DNA of 64,000 bases from Gonocerus acuteangulatus (Eukaryota; Arthropoda; Insecta; Hemiptera; Coreidae). Below, one piece after another: positions 1-10,774 of this stretch. The stretch covers positions 95,561,456-95,625,455 of the forward strand of contig OX328132.1 of assembly GCA_946811695.1 (NCBI GenBank), read 5' to 3'. The position numbers and the translations under genes were made by a program. The notes below the pieces were generated by a model that worked only from the letters and a program-made list of their open reading frames with translations, was not told the DNA's origin and ran no database searches. Each line of letters starts with the position of its first letter. Within the stretch, counting starts at the first letter, position 1.

Positions 1-52
1 TAACCTTGAGCGGGCCTAGCGAGCGGAAACACATAGCAATTAACATAATTGC
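1..52 (+). repeat. Inverted copy of the 8157-8208 segment
   Basis: This stretch reads as the reverse complement of 8157-8208, including the shared words CCTTGAGCGGGCCTAGCGAG and GGAAACACATAGCAATTAAC. The match fades just after position 52. The partner lies at the upstream end of the I-clade LINE on the minus strand, so these bases may be the edge of a larger inverted segment that continues to the left of the window. Confidence 0.7.
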
Positions 53-83
53 TAATGTTAGGAAACAAGTAGCACTTCTGTTA

Positions 84-598
84 ATGGCGTTTCCGCTCGC
101 TAAAGATTATATCGAAGCTCTAGTAAATCCAACTCGTTGATAATATTAATAAATGGTCTTGGTGCCTTATTGCCTGATCCGGATCACTGACTGGGAGCCT
201 TAACGGGAGCCACTTCTCGAGATCGGTGCAACTAGTACATAAGTACCAATAAACCACCATGTACCATTATGTACATTTTTAATATTTATTTTCCAATTAG
301 GCATTTCTTGAATCTTTTATGAAATTAAAATGTTTAAAAAATACATATCTGATTTTTTCAAAAACCCCAAAAAAATTTGAGAGTGACAATAACTTTTTTA
401 CCCACTGTATTTTATAAAAATCCTTAAACTAAAATTGGTCCTGATTGACATTTGTTTAACATATATTGAGGCCCTTTTTGTTGGTTGCATAGATATAAAT
501 AAATATATTCAATAATGATTAATTTTGCCAAACTCAATCTGTGTAAGAACTGTTTCAATAAAAGAAAACAGAAGATTTAAGTAAAATACACACACACA

Positions 599-684
<86 letters not shown>

Positions 685-1614
685 CATACATGTATTAGTA
701 TGCTGTAATATTTATCATTTATATATAGCTGTTTAGCTTCTATATGACAAAGAAATTGAAGACATGACAGGTTACTGTGTATAAATAAATCATCCTTTGG
801 CCAACACACACACAATGACATCAATACCTGTGAATAATTTTAATTTTGAGGTTCTAAAAACCAAATATAAACCAGATGAATTGAAAAATATAACCTCTGC
901 TAAGCTTTTATAGATTACACTACTTGCCACAAATGTTTTTTTGACAATATATATAATGCAAGCCAAGTTGATGAAACAAACAATTTAAGATTCCCACACA
1001 AGCAGGCTAATAGAGATACATTTGTGACAGGATTAATACCAAAGACTTATGAAAATCATAAGAATAACTATTATTTGTAGAAAAATCAAGGGATGTCAAT
1101 TTATTATGAACCAATTAAAAAGTTATAAAACACCTAGATTGTATACTAATTAGTACAATGAGCATATATATTTCTTTTATCAGTTCAAGTAAATTTAAAA
1201 ACACTTTATCAATGATAACAAATGACAAAAGACACTACACTCCTTCAGCTGAAATATTGAAAACATATTCTTAAAAAACACTAATAAGTGAAAGTGTACA
1301 TACCTAATGGATATGAAGTTTCATTAATTTGGGCAGCCTTATATTCAGCGGCGATAGCACTTTGGTAAAGGAAAGTGTACAATTGAAAACATAAAACAGT
1401 ACTAGTGGCGAGAAACATTTCCTAATAAGACACTGCAATGCTCAACCGTTTTATTTAAATGGTTGATAACAAATAGGAAGGTTTGCTCATACTCCCCTCA
1501 CAGAGGACTCATAATTAATTATTACTATTTTAATAAAACATCTAATATCACATTTACTAAACCTTTTTGAGGGAAAAACCTCAAACATTTTTCTATTGTA
1601 CCGGTTTCCAGAGC
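84..1614 (+). repeat. Left arm of a 4.1 kb palindrome
   Basis: The arm starts with GGCGTTTCCGCTCGCTAAAG and is the reverse complement of 2726-4193. The outer 113 bp match without a mismatch by eye, and only scattered single-base differences were seen inside. The main difference is the (TA)n tract, about 80 bases here (601-680) and about 16 in the other arm. The outer part (about 90-245) is also related to 8175-8580. No coding region is supported; short ORFs over the TA tract are artefacts. Confidence 0.92.
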
Positions 1615-2327
1615 GTACATACTAGTTGTTTACATTCTATATACTAAGGCCGAGTACAGATTACTATCTACAGATTAGACAGTGTTGCTATCATAGAGGT
1701 TTTCACAACGTCTTGCATCTTTCAGATAAAAATAGTTATAAAACTTCCGTAATTTTAAGAATATTTGTTTAAAAACATTTCTTGAAGCAAAGCTTTTTCA
1801 TTCAAAAAGGAAAAACGTTTTAATTCGTTGGTCAAGATTTAACAGGGACCTAAGAAAGTTCGCGATTTATTTATATATACATATAGTCTACAAATAGTAA
1901 AGAACTTTGGCAATGAAATATCTATTGATAAGTAAAAAGGGACTAATTGACAAGTAGTAAATTACAATACTACTAAACAAAGCCAAGACTAGTGGTAGCA
2001 CCTTGTTAACTTGGGAATATAAATAGTGATGAATGAGCGGAATGAGTCATGGATCTGGAAGCATTTGCTGGCTCAACATTCCTCTCCTCTTTGAACATTT
2101 TTCGTTTAAATCCTTAATATAAATACTGCATCGACTGTTTTAAATCGTTTCATTTCGTATGGTTTTCTAGCCTAATTGTTGATTAATAATAAGAAATTCT
2201 AAATAGTATACAAGAAAACCGCTAAAATGGAGTATTGTCAAATGGAAAGAAACATTTCAACTGTGTAATATCTGAATGTTTTAAATTAATATAAATAACA
2301 TATTATATATATATATATATATATATA
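1615..2327. other. Palindrome centre, no gene seen
   Basis: A+T-rich unique-looking sequence between the two palindrome arms and before the SINE. No coding region, RNA gene or known repeat was recognised. It ends in a short (TA)n tract at about 2303-2327. Confidence 0.5.
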
Positions 2328-2678
2328 GGGGCGAGGTTAGCTCAGTGGTAGAGCACTCGACTAATGAACTGGAGGACCAGGTTCAAAACCCGAGCGCGCA
2401 CTAAAGATTTTTTCTTCTAGTGCCGTCGTTCGAGGGTTGGATTTGGGGTCCCAGATCGTCCCTAGGGCAACCCAGCCTTTAATTAATTTATCAATAACCT
2501 TGGGGTACCTTGGTGCTAATGACTAGCAGTCGAAGCAGCAAGGGAAAAATCAGGCGGCCGGAGCATAGTATTGACCACACTATCTCCTAGTGTGCTGTAT
2601 GGTCAAGAATCAGATACCTCTACAGTATCTGCCCCTCTGGGCCCTTGTGGCCTGTTACGGGACTGATTTTATATATAT
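2328..2678 (+). mobile_element. tRNA-derived SINE
   Basis: The head is tRNA-like, with a consensus box A (TAGCTCAGTGG) and a near-consensus box B (GGTTCAAAACC). A body follows with the word TTGGTGCTAATGAC, and then a tail with two small inverted repeats (CAGATACC/AGTATCTG and a GGGCCC-rich one) ending at GGGACTGATTTTAT and (TA)n. The tail alone recurs at 8576-8670 and, inverted, at 2679-2722, which fixes the 3' end. The GCTAATGAC word recurs in the other SINEs of the window. Confidence 0.82.
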
Positions 2679-2722
2679 AAAATCAGTCCCGTAACAGGCC
2701 ACAAGGGCCCAGAGGGCCCCTC
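2679..2722 (-). repeat. Inverted SINE tail fragment
   Basis: Reverse complement of the last about 40 bases of the adjoining SINE, giving a perfect palindrome around a TATATATA centre. It could be a second, 5'-truncated SINE inserted tail to tail, or part of the event that made the large palindrome. Confidence 0.7.
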
Positions 2723-2725
2723 CGG

Positions 2726-4193
2726 CTCTGGAAACCGGTACAATAGAAAAATGTTTGAGGTTTTTCCCTCAAAAAGGTTTAGTAAATGTGATATTAGATG
2801 TTTTATTAAAATAGTAATAATTAATTATGAGTCCTCTGTGAGGGGAGTATGAGCAAACCTTCCTATTTGTTATCAACCATTTAAATAAAACGGTTGAGCA
2901 TTGCAGTGTCTTATTAGGAAATGTTTCTCGCCACTAGTACTGTTTTATGTTTTCAATTGTACACTTTCCTTTACCAAAGTGCTATCGCCGCTGAATATAA
3001 GGCTGCCCAAATTAATGAAACTTCATATCCATTAGGTATGTACACTTTCACTTATTAGTGTTTTTTAAGAATATGTTTTCAATATTTCAGCTGAAGGAGT
3101 GTAGTGTCTTTTGTCATTTGTTATCATTGATAAAGTGTTTTCAAATTTACTTGAACTGATAAAAGAAATATATATGCTCATTGTACTAATTAGTATATAA
3201 TCTAGGTGTTTTATAACTTTTTAATTGGTTCATAATAAATTGACATCCCTTGATTTTTCTACAAATAATAGTTATTCTTATGATTTTCATAAGTATTTGG
3301 TATTAATCCTGTCACAAATGTATCTCTATTAGCCTGCTTGTGTGGGAATCTTAAATTGTTTGTTTCATCAACTTGGCTTGCATTATATATATTGTCAAAA
3401 AAACATTTGTGGCAAGTAGTGTAATCTATAAAAGCTTAGCAGAGGTTATATTTTTCAATTCATCTGGTTTATATTTGGTTTTTAGAACCTCAAAATTAAA
3501 ATTAATTACAGGTATTGATGTCATTGTGTGTGTGTGTGTTGGCCAAAGGATGATTTATTTATACACAGTAACCTGTCATGTCTTCAATTTCTTTGTCGTA
3601 TAGAAGCTAAACAGCTATATATAAATGATAAATATTACAGCATACTAATACATGTATGTATATATATATATATAAGTGTGTGTGTGTATTTTACTTAAAT
3701 CTTCTGTTTTCTTTTATTGAAACAGTTCTTACACAGATTGAGTTTGGCAAAATTAATCATTATTGAATATATTTATTTATATCTATGCAACCAACAAAAA
3801 GGGCCTCAATATATGTTAAACAAATGTCAATCAGGACCAATTTTAGTTTAAGGATTTTTATAAAATACAGTGGGTAAAAAAGTTATTGTCACTCTCAAAT
3901 TTTTTTGGGGTTTTTGAAAAAATCAGATATGTATTTTTTAAACATTTTAATTTCATAAAAGATTCAAGAAATGCCTAATTGGAAAATAAATATTAAAAAT
4001 GTACATAATGGTACATGGTGGTTTATTGGTACTTATGTACTAGTTGCACCGATCTCGAGAAGTGGCTCCCGTTAAGGCTCCCAGTCAGTGATCCGGATCA
4101 GGCAATAAGGCACCAAGACCATTTATTAATATTATCAACGAGTTGGATTTACTAGAGCTTCGATATAATCTTTAGCGAGCGGAAACGCCATTT
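2726..4193 (-). repeat. Right arm of a 4.1 kb palindrome
   Basis: Reverse complement of 84-1614. The arms differ in length by about 63 bases, nearly all explained by the shorter (TA)n tract here (3659-3674). The arm ends at TTTAGCGAGCGGAAACGCC and is followed three bases later by a second palindrome. Confidence 0.92.
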
Positions 4194-4383
4194 AGGATAA
4201 AAAAGGAGGTCAGGACAATTTATGGAAGACGGAGGAGTAAGCAGGGGAGATGTTTTGTTTGTCGGTTTTGTAATTAATGTTATTGGGGTTTAAGTTAATG
4301 TGGATGATACGAAGACAGGTATAGTTGGGATTCGGCTAGGAGAAAAACGTCAGACTTTCAAAAAGAAATCTGTATTTTGGACG

Positions 4384-4414
4384 TTTCGACTGCAACAATG
4401 GCAGCCTTCTTCAG
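4384..4414 (-). ncRNA. Hammerhead-like core motif (copy 1)
   Basis: On the minus strand this reads CTGAAGA, then a 6-bp stem GGCTGC/GCAGTC with a seven-base loop, then GAAA. That is the order CUGANGA - stem II - GAAA of the hammerhead ribozyme core. Downstream, ACGT...ACGT could form stem III around an inner hairpin. A convincing stem I was not found, so activity is doubtful. Such motifs are known from Penelope-like retroelement terminal repeats. Confidence 0.35.
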
Positions 4415-4611
4415 CTAAAAAATATATACAACTTATAAGTAAAGAAAATGTACAAGTAGTAAGTGAAAGACAGGAAGAAATGAGCGGAGTATATATATCA
4501 ATACAATAAATTTTAACCAATCTTATTTTTAAAAACAATGAAAATACGGTAGTTGGAAAGAAAACAGCATGTAGAACTTGTTAGTAAAAACAGTACAAAA
4601 AAAAATGAAGC

Positions 4612-4642
4612 CTGAAGAAGGCTGCCATTGTTGCAGTCGAAA
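4612..4642 (+). ncRNA. Hammerhead-like core motif (copy 2)
   Basis: Same core as copy 1 on the opposite strand of the palindrome: CTGAAGA at 4612-4618, stem II, then GAAA at 4639-4642. Stem I is not supported here either, because the bases before CTGAAGA do not pair with those after the presumed cleavage site. Confidence 0.35.
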
Positions 4643-4819
4643 CGTCCAAAATACAGATTTCTTTTTGAAAGTCTGACGTTTTTCTCCTAGCCGAATCCCA
4701 ACTATACCGTCCACATTAACTTAAACCCCAATAACATTAATTACAAAACCGACAAACAAAACATCTCCCCTGCTTACTCCTCCGTCTTCCATAAATTGTC
4801 CTGACCTCCTTTTTTATCC

Positions 4820-5170
4820 TTGTTCCCATGCTCCAGACAATTTCTCTACTTGTGTGTCCCAAAGCTCTTAACACCTTTTACAACCTCCTTTACAACCCGC
4901 CTTTACAACCCAGCAATTGTACCTCTTTCATCTGCACCGATTTGCCGCCCCCCCCACCCCTTTTTCATAACTATAAAGACCACCGGTGTTGTTGCTGTCG
5001 TTCATACTTCTACCATGGTTACCTAAGTTGTCCTCGAGGTCTTCCTCCCTCCCCCCTAGGCATTCTATAGTGGTATGTATCTATATATTAATTGTTATAA
5101 ATTGTATTCACTTATAAAATAGATTTTGTTTTTCACTACATAAAAAATGTGCGTTGTTTTTACTGTTTAA
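4820..5170. other. No gene seen; C-rich patch
   Basis: Contains a C-rich stretch near 4945-4965 and pyrimidine-rich sequence near 5030-5060. Overlapping short ORFs have low-complexity translations and are not supported. Nothing else was recognised. Confidence 0.5.
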
Positions 5171-5481
5171 TTTTTTTTGTACTGTTTTTACTAACAAGTT
5201 CTACATGCTGTTTTCTTTCCAACTACCGTATTTTCATTGTTTTTAAAAATAAGATTGGTTAAAATGTATTGTATTGAGATATATACTCCGCTCATTTCTT
5301 CCTGTCTTTCACTTACTACTTGTACATTTTCTTTACGTATAAGTTGTATATATTTTTTAGCTGAAGAAGGCTGCCATTGTTGCAGTCGAAACGTCCAAAA
5401 TACAGATTTCTTTTTGAAAGTCTGACGTTTTTCTCCTAGCCGAATCCCAACTATACCTGTCTTCGTATCTCTACAGCGGCT
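5171..5481 (+). repeat. Inverted copy of 4300-4600 repeat (Penelope-like terminal repeat?)
   Basis: This is the reverse complement of about 4300-4600, including the TTACTAACAAGTTCTACATG word, the hammerhead-like core and the CTAGCCGAATCCCAACTATA end. Related degenerate copies are at 44700-44925, 48950-49445 and 52140-52210. The repeated unit with a hammerhead-like core suggests a Penelope-like element terminal repeat. No Penelope reverse transcriptase was found, so the family is inferred. Confidence 0.55.
5361..5391 (+). ncRNA. Hammerhead-like core motif (copy 3)
   Basis: CTGAAGA at 5361-5367, stem II GGCTGC/GCAGTC, and GAAA at 5388-5391, followed by the same possible stem III region as copy 2. 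Evidence limits are as for copy 1. Confidence 0.35.
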
Positions 5482-5502
5482 AACTATCTCCATCTACACT
5501 AT

Positions 5503-8210
5503 GTTATTATTATTATTATTATTAAAACGGGTGTCCACAAAGATGGAACTGCACCGAGGCCAAAAGGCCTATTGTGCCACCCGACAAGCCAGCCTGTTAC
5601 ACCAACAGCGCCGTATCCGAGATGAACCTTAATAGAGTTCGAAGGTTCAATTCAGGTAGCCTTCTAGGGTCATCTATGAAGTCTGCACCAAAATACACTG
5701 TTAAAGGAGAAAGAAAAAAAAAAAACTTTATGGTTGGATTTTATTTTAATAGTATGAATTGAGTTTATTGAAATATGCGTTTATTATGGATTAAGAGAAT
5801 TTAGAAAAAATAATAATTAGTATTTTATATTGACTAAGATTACCACTCTCAGCTGATGCGAGGCAAGCCCAGCTTCACAAGGCTACTCGTATACTTTGTT
5901 ACAATTACATATGTTGTGGACAAGTCCGGAGAGGATCTATATCTTCCTAAATTAATAATTAAATTTGTTATATTTTATTAAATAGTCCGGTTTCCTTCAT
6001 AAAATTGATTAATTTGGTTATTGCAGTTTTGGTATCACCCAATGTTTCATCTAATGTTCCTGAAATATCGTGAGTTCTTCTTTCAAGTTCATAATTTCTA
6101 CACTCTGTCAGTATATGCTTAACACTTAATAATGTTCCACAGGTGATGCACAAAGTTGGTGGATCTTTTGTCATTAAGTGTGAGTGTGTAAGCCTCGTGT
6201 GTCCGATTCTGAGGCGTGTAAGAACTACCTCTTCCCTTCTAGCCGCACGTATTGAAGTGTCCCAGGTAGCTGTAGATGCTTTGATTTCTCTTAGCTTGTT
6301 TTCTCTAATTTGCCGCCATTCCCTATCCCTGGTAGAGCGAACTTTCTTCTTCATCGAGCAAATTAAATCCTTCCTAGGTACATGATTTATGGTCGAACCT
6401 TAATAGCCAATTTTGCATGAACGTCTGCTATTTCGTTCCCTGTTATACCGCAATGACTTGGTATCCATGTGAATATAACTTGTGTATTATTTTTCTGCAA
6501 ATTATCTAGGGTAGTTCGAAGTTCAACTATGAATGGATGTGTGGAAGCCAGCTTAGGTATTGACAATAATGTTGAAAGAGAGTCAGAAAATAGATACAGT
6601 TTTGTACCGTTTGGAATAATGATATTTAGTGATTTGAGAATGGCGAGCAACTCAGCAGTATAGATGGAACATTCATGGTTTAATGAAAATTTATTAATTC
6701 TTGAATCGCAAACTACAGCTGCTCCTACACCATCTTCGGTTTTTGAGCCATCAGTATAAACCTGACTAGCTAGTGGAATTCCTTCCGTAATTTTGTTAAA
6801 TTCTGAGATAAATATGAGCGGGCTGGTGTCTTTTTTTAAATATTTAGTCAGTTTTATGTTTATGAAAGGAACGGGCAGTGTCCAGGGAGGTTTGGTGTAA
6901 TTAGTCTCTTTAAGAATTAGATTCTTGTCTATGCTGTGATCGTTAGAAAGTTCTGTAGCTCTATGATAGAATGATTTCCTACAGTTGTTATGATTTTGTG
7001 GAAGAAAGTTGTCCAAAACAATTTGAAGTGGATGGGAATAAGAAGCAAAAAGAGAAATGCAATAACTAAGTGTTAGTTGTTTTCTTCTAAATTGAAGTGG
7101 AGGCTCCCCGGACTCGGCGCATATACTCACCACAGGACTTGATCGAAAGGCTCCAGTAGCGATTCTTAGTCCAAGATAATGTACGGAGTCTAACATTGCA
7201 AGAGTTTTCTGAGATGCAGACCCATAGGCCGTACATCCATAATCCAGCTTTGATCTAATGAGGCTACGATAGAGCATGAGCATGCTTGTTCCATCTGCTC
7301 CCCATGAGGTATTTGCTAGGACTTTGAGTATGTTCATGGCACGAAGACACTTGGCTTTTAGTTCTTTTATGTGGTGGACCCAGCTCAGATGACTATCAAA
7401 TATTAGACCCAAGTATAATGTATGGTTTGCATAAATTATTCGCTCATTGTTTATGTACAATGCTGGTGGATTTTCAACCTTTCGAGAACTGAAAAGAATG
7501 GCAGTGGTTTTGTTTAAGGATACTGTGAAACCATGATTATTAAACCAATTTCCTATTGAATCCAATGAATATTGGATGTGATTCTGTAGCCTACCAGGAT
7601 TCTTATCGGCACAATATATCACTAGGTCATCGGCAAATAACATGGCCCTTGTGGGGGGAAGACTAATTGTTCGAGAACTTTATTTATTGTCAATGTAAAT
7701 AGAAAAGGACTAATAACACTTCCCTGGGGGACTCCATTTTTTTGTATAAATTCATTGGAAGTAGTGAAGCCGTTTCGTTGAATTTGAATGAAAGCGTTGA
7801 TTTTGAATGTTCGTTTTTTAAGGAAACTAATAATAAATCCTAAGATAAATCCATTGATTCCTTTCTCTAAAAGACTGTTAATGATATGTCTCCTCCACAC
7901 ACAATCAAAGGCATTTTTAATGTCTATAAATACTGCTAAAACCTTTTCCTTTTTATTTATTGCTTCCCTAATATCACTCTCTAGTTTTATTAGATTGTCT
8001 TGCGTGCTTCGACCTCTTCTGAATCCACTTTGCCATTCAGCATGGTGGTTAAAACGTTCAAAAAACCATTGAAGCCTGTTAACAATTATTTTCTCAAATA
8101 ACTTACACATGGAACATGTTAGGGAAATTAGTCTGTAGTCTGTAATTATTCTGTCTGCAATTATGTTAATTGCTATGTGTTTCCGCTCGCTAGGCCCGCT
8201 CAAGGTTATA
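5503..8210 (-). mobile_element. I-clade non-LTR retrotransposon, 5'-truncated
   Basis: A LINE on the minus strand that retains the C-terminal two thirds of ORF2 and the 3' UTR. Its 3' end is a (TAA)n tail (TTA repeats at about 5503-5524 on the plus strand), the typical ending of I-type elements. Reverse transcriptase, RNase H and a cysteine/histidine-rich tail follow in the usual order. Only part of the reverse transcriptase is left, so the 5' end is lost near 8150-8210, where the sequence passes into another repeat. Family name rests on domain order, RNase H and the TAA tail. Confidence 0.8.
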
Positions 8211-8242
8211 TCGAAACTCTTGTTAATCCAACACGTTGGCAA
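5968..8242 (-). pseudogene. Broken ORF2: reverse transcriptase, RNase H, C-terminal tail
   Basis: Three reading frames carry one polyprotein. 8242-7622 has reverse transcriptase motifs DYRLISLTCSMCKLFEK, FRRGRSTQDNL, FIDIKNAFDCVW and NGVPQGSVISP. 7643-6387 begins with the catalytic MLFADD box, continues through the thumb, then has RNase H with its expected acidic residues (YTDGSK, YTAELLAIL, FSDSLSTL and IPSHCGITGNEIAD). 6354-5968 holds the tail RLRIGHTRLTHSHLM followed by a C-x2-C-x9-H-x4-C pattern. One frameshift lies near 7650 and another near 6390, so it is not functional as it stands. The first residues upstream of about 8150 come from the neighbouring repeat. Confidence 0.85.
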
Positions 8243-8575
8243 TATAGATCACTGTTTTTCGGTGGAAAATGGGCTGATATGCAATTTATCATTGCTTGAA
8301 AAGAGTACTATTTCAGTCATTGGTAAATCCCAAATACTAATTTCCCTAGCCGAAAGAACACTACAGCACAAACAACACTAAAAAGTGAAACAACTTTTAA
8401 AAAAACAAACCTAACAGTAAGTGAATACAAAACAATGACTGGAACGGAATAAGAACAGCCAATGAAATTGCCCGTTGGAATGAACCAATAGAAACGCTTC
8501 ATTTGAGTTCTCATTTCATGATCCGGATCCCTGAACGAGATCCACTTCTCAAGATCGGTGCAAATAGTATGTAAG
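8175..8575. repeat. Diverged relative of the big palindrome's outer arm
   Basis: Shares in order TTTCCGCTCGCTA, ATATCGAA, AATCCAAC, TGATCCGGATC and CCACTTCTCNAGATCGGTGC with 88-245, but with different sequence between. The two are therefore members of one repeat family. No coding function seen. Confidence 0.6.
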
Positions 8576-8664
8576 TATCTCCTAGTGTGCTGTATGGTCA
8601 AGAATCAGATACCTCTACAGTATCTGCCCCTCTGGGCCCTTGTGGCCTGTTACGGGACTGATTT

Positions 8665-8670
<6 letters not shown>
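8576..8670 (+). mobile_element. SINE 3' tail fragment
   Basis: Matches the last about 95 bases of the SINE at 2328-2678, from CTCCTAGTGTGCTGTATGG to GGGACTGATTTTAT, followed by (TA)n at 8672-8716. The tRNA head is absent, so this is a 5'-truncated insertion. Confidence 0.8.
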
Positions 8671-8716
<46 letters not shown>

Positions 8717-8718
<2 letters not shown>

Positions 8719-9176
8719 CTGAGCATATAATAAAATTGTATCGGATCGCTGTCTGTACATGGAAGATATTCGGGAAAAATTCTTATGGGGGGGCATTATC
8801 AACGCAATAGAACCCTAAACAATGATTGTTAGAATTTTTGGCTTATACATTGAGTCAGCTGTTCATCATAAATATAAAAGAGACAATCTATTCATGTTGT
8901 TTATTTTTATGTATATGTATGATGATAAAATGTAATGTAAAATAATTTTCGCTGTATATGTTAAAATATAGCAATTCTTTAAAAACTCTTATGCATATAT
9001 AATATTTCAGTAATTAATGAAAGAATACCATATTGGACAAAATATTTTCTTTGTTAAATTGATGTATGGATATCAGAAATGAAAACAAAATATATTTTAA
9101 TGTAACTGCATATTCTCTTCTCTACAAGAACATAAAAATAATTTTGTATATATGACACTGACCCAATGATAACAAT
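8717..9176. other. No gene seen
   Basis: A+T-rich sequence with no recognised coding region or repeat. Confidence 0.5.
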
Positions 9177-9995
9177 TCCAACTGCGTCATCTTAGGACGG
9201 TTCTGTTCGTATCCCTAGAATCATTAGTAAAGGAAAGAATCTCCAAGAGAAGGAAGTTTAAGGCACCATAAATGTAAACTGATAGTATCCTAAGCAGAAA
9301 TGACGCTCCCGCATTCGCTTTATTCGCGCTATTAAATGCAGTTAAAGCGTTAGGTAAACGGTGACAAAACCCTGTTGGAATGAACGAAAGTAACAATTTC
9401 GAAGATTCAAGCACTTATTTCTCTGATTGACATCGCCTCATCGAAAATTACTTTAGAAACTTCTTTTCTAGAGAATGTATTGGAACCCTTCGAATGGTTA
9501 TGTTCCAGTTACTTTAATTTTTCAACCGTTTTCACGATATTAAGGATAACATACGAAGATTCCAAAACGTTTTATGTATGTTAATACATTTTTTTTTCTA
9601 ATACGTAATTAACTCCAAACGTAACAAACATTTAAATACTATAATAACGTATGGATGAATTTCAAACATGTATAAAATATTTCAACTGAGTCTCACAATT
9701 CTAAGTAACCAAGCCAAAATTGAGTAACAAAAACTATGTTTCCATTTTTCTCGAAAGCGGTTACAGATATCGACTTAAAAATGGCTTCATTTGTTTTCCT
9801 ACATTAGAGAACCAATTAAACGAATACCTGCAAGCATATTAACTCTAAAACGTCCGCATTACTAATTTTCCCATGCGAATTTCACACGTTTTGGTCGGCG
9901 GATTCTAACAGTTACGGACCTTAAGCTTTTAAATTCGACAAAAGATTTTTGTACCAAATTTCATCAAATTGGGGCCATTTTTGAGCCTGTGAGAC

Positions 9996-10044
<49 letters not shown>

Positions 10045-10774
10045 AATACTTTATTTGAAGATAAAACTACAACATAATGAATACACAAAAAAAAAAAAAA
10101 AAAAAAACATTGTTGTACAAAATGGCCGATGATACAAAAATACAAAATGAGCGTCTCCTTCGCTCAAGATTTGCTTGGCTTGCTAGCAAGCCTTGCTTAT
10201 ATTATTATCTCCTAAGTATTAAAACTATATTAACTAGCTAATCCTTAACAATCTAATACGTGAATACAATTTAAATAAATAGTAACCTAAAGACAATAAA
10301 AAATTACTTATGCTACGATCACATAGAGCAGTTGTCTCTATAAAACTAAGTAAAAACATAAATGAGTAGAACACATTCATAATTCAGAAGTAATAAAAAT
10401 AAACAAAACAAAACAACAACAAAAAAAAAAAAAAAAAACTAAATAACCACTGGAGTTTCAATTTAACTACAACTCCTTAGTAAATAGATTGTTTGTCTCA
10501 GTACTGCACTTGAAAGATAAAGAAAAATAAGTAAATACACATAAGAGAAAAAGAAGAATTTTCACAAAAATTAAATAAAAAGATAAATATATACAGTAAA
10601 ATATCCTATACAAAGTCGTATAAATAAAAAATCAATATATTCATGTTTAAAAAAGAGCAATCAATTATACAAACTATATACTCAGGGTAAAATAACTACC
10701 GGCTAATTAACTAATACTGAATTATCAGTCTACTTAGATAAATTTATCATTTTAGTGAGCATCTTGTATTACTA

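Larger units (their letters stand above)
4197..4819. repeat. Second palindrome, arms of about 210 bp
   Basis: The sequence from GGATAAAAAAGGAGGTCAGG inward returns as its reverse complement ending at 4819. The arms are about 4197-4412 and 4612-4819 and flank a central stretch of about 200 bp. The outer arms carry a word typical of this repeat (CTAGCCGAATCCCAACTATA) and the inner arms carry the hammerhead-like motif. Confidence 0.85.

Noticed and set aside
509..824. ORFs with long YIYIYI translations over (TA)n (also near 17300, 21050, 43400, 43850, 47850, 51030, 55700)
   Set aside because: They are translations of the TA microsatellite with short flanks and have no coding signal.
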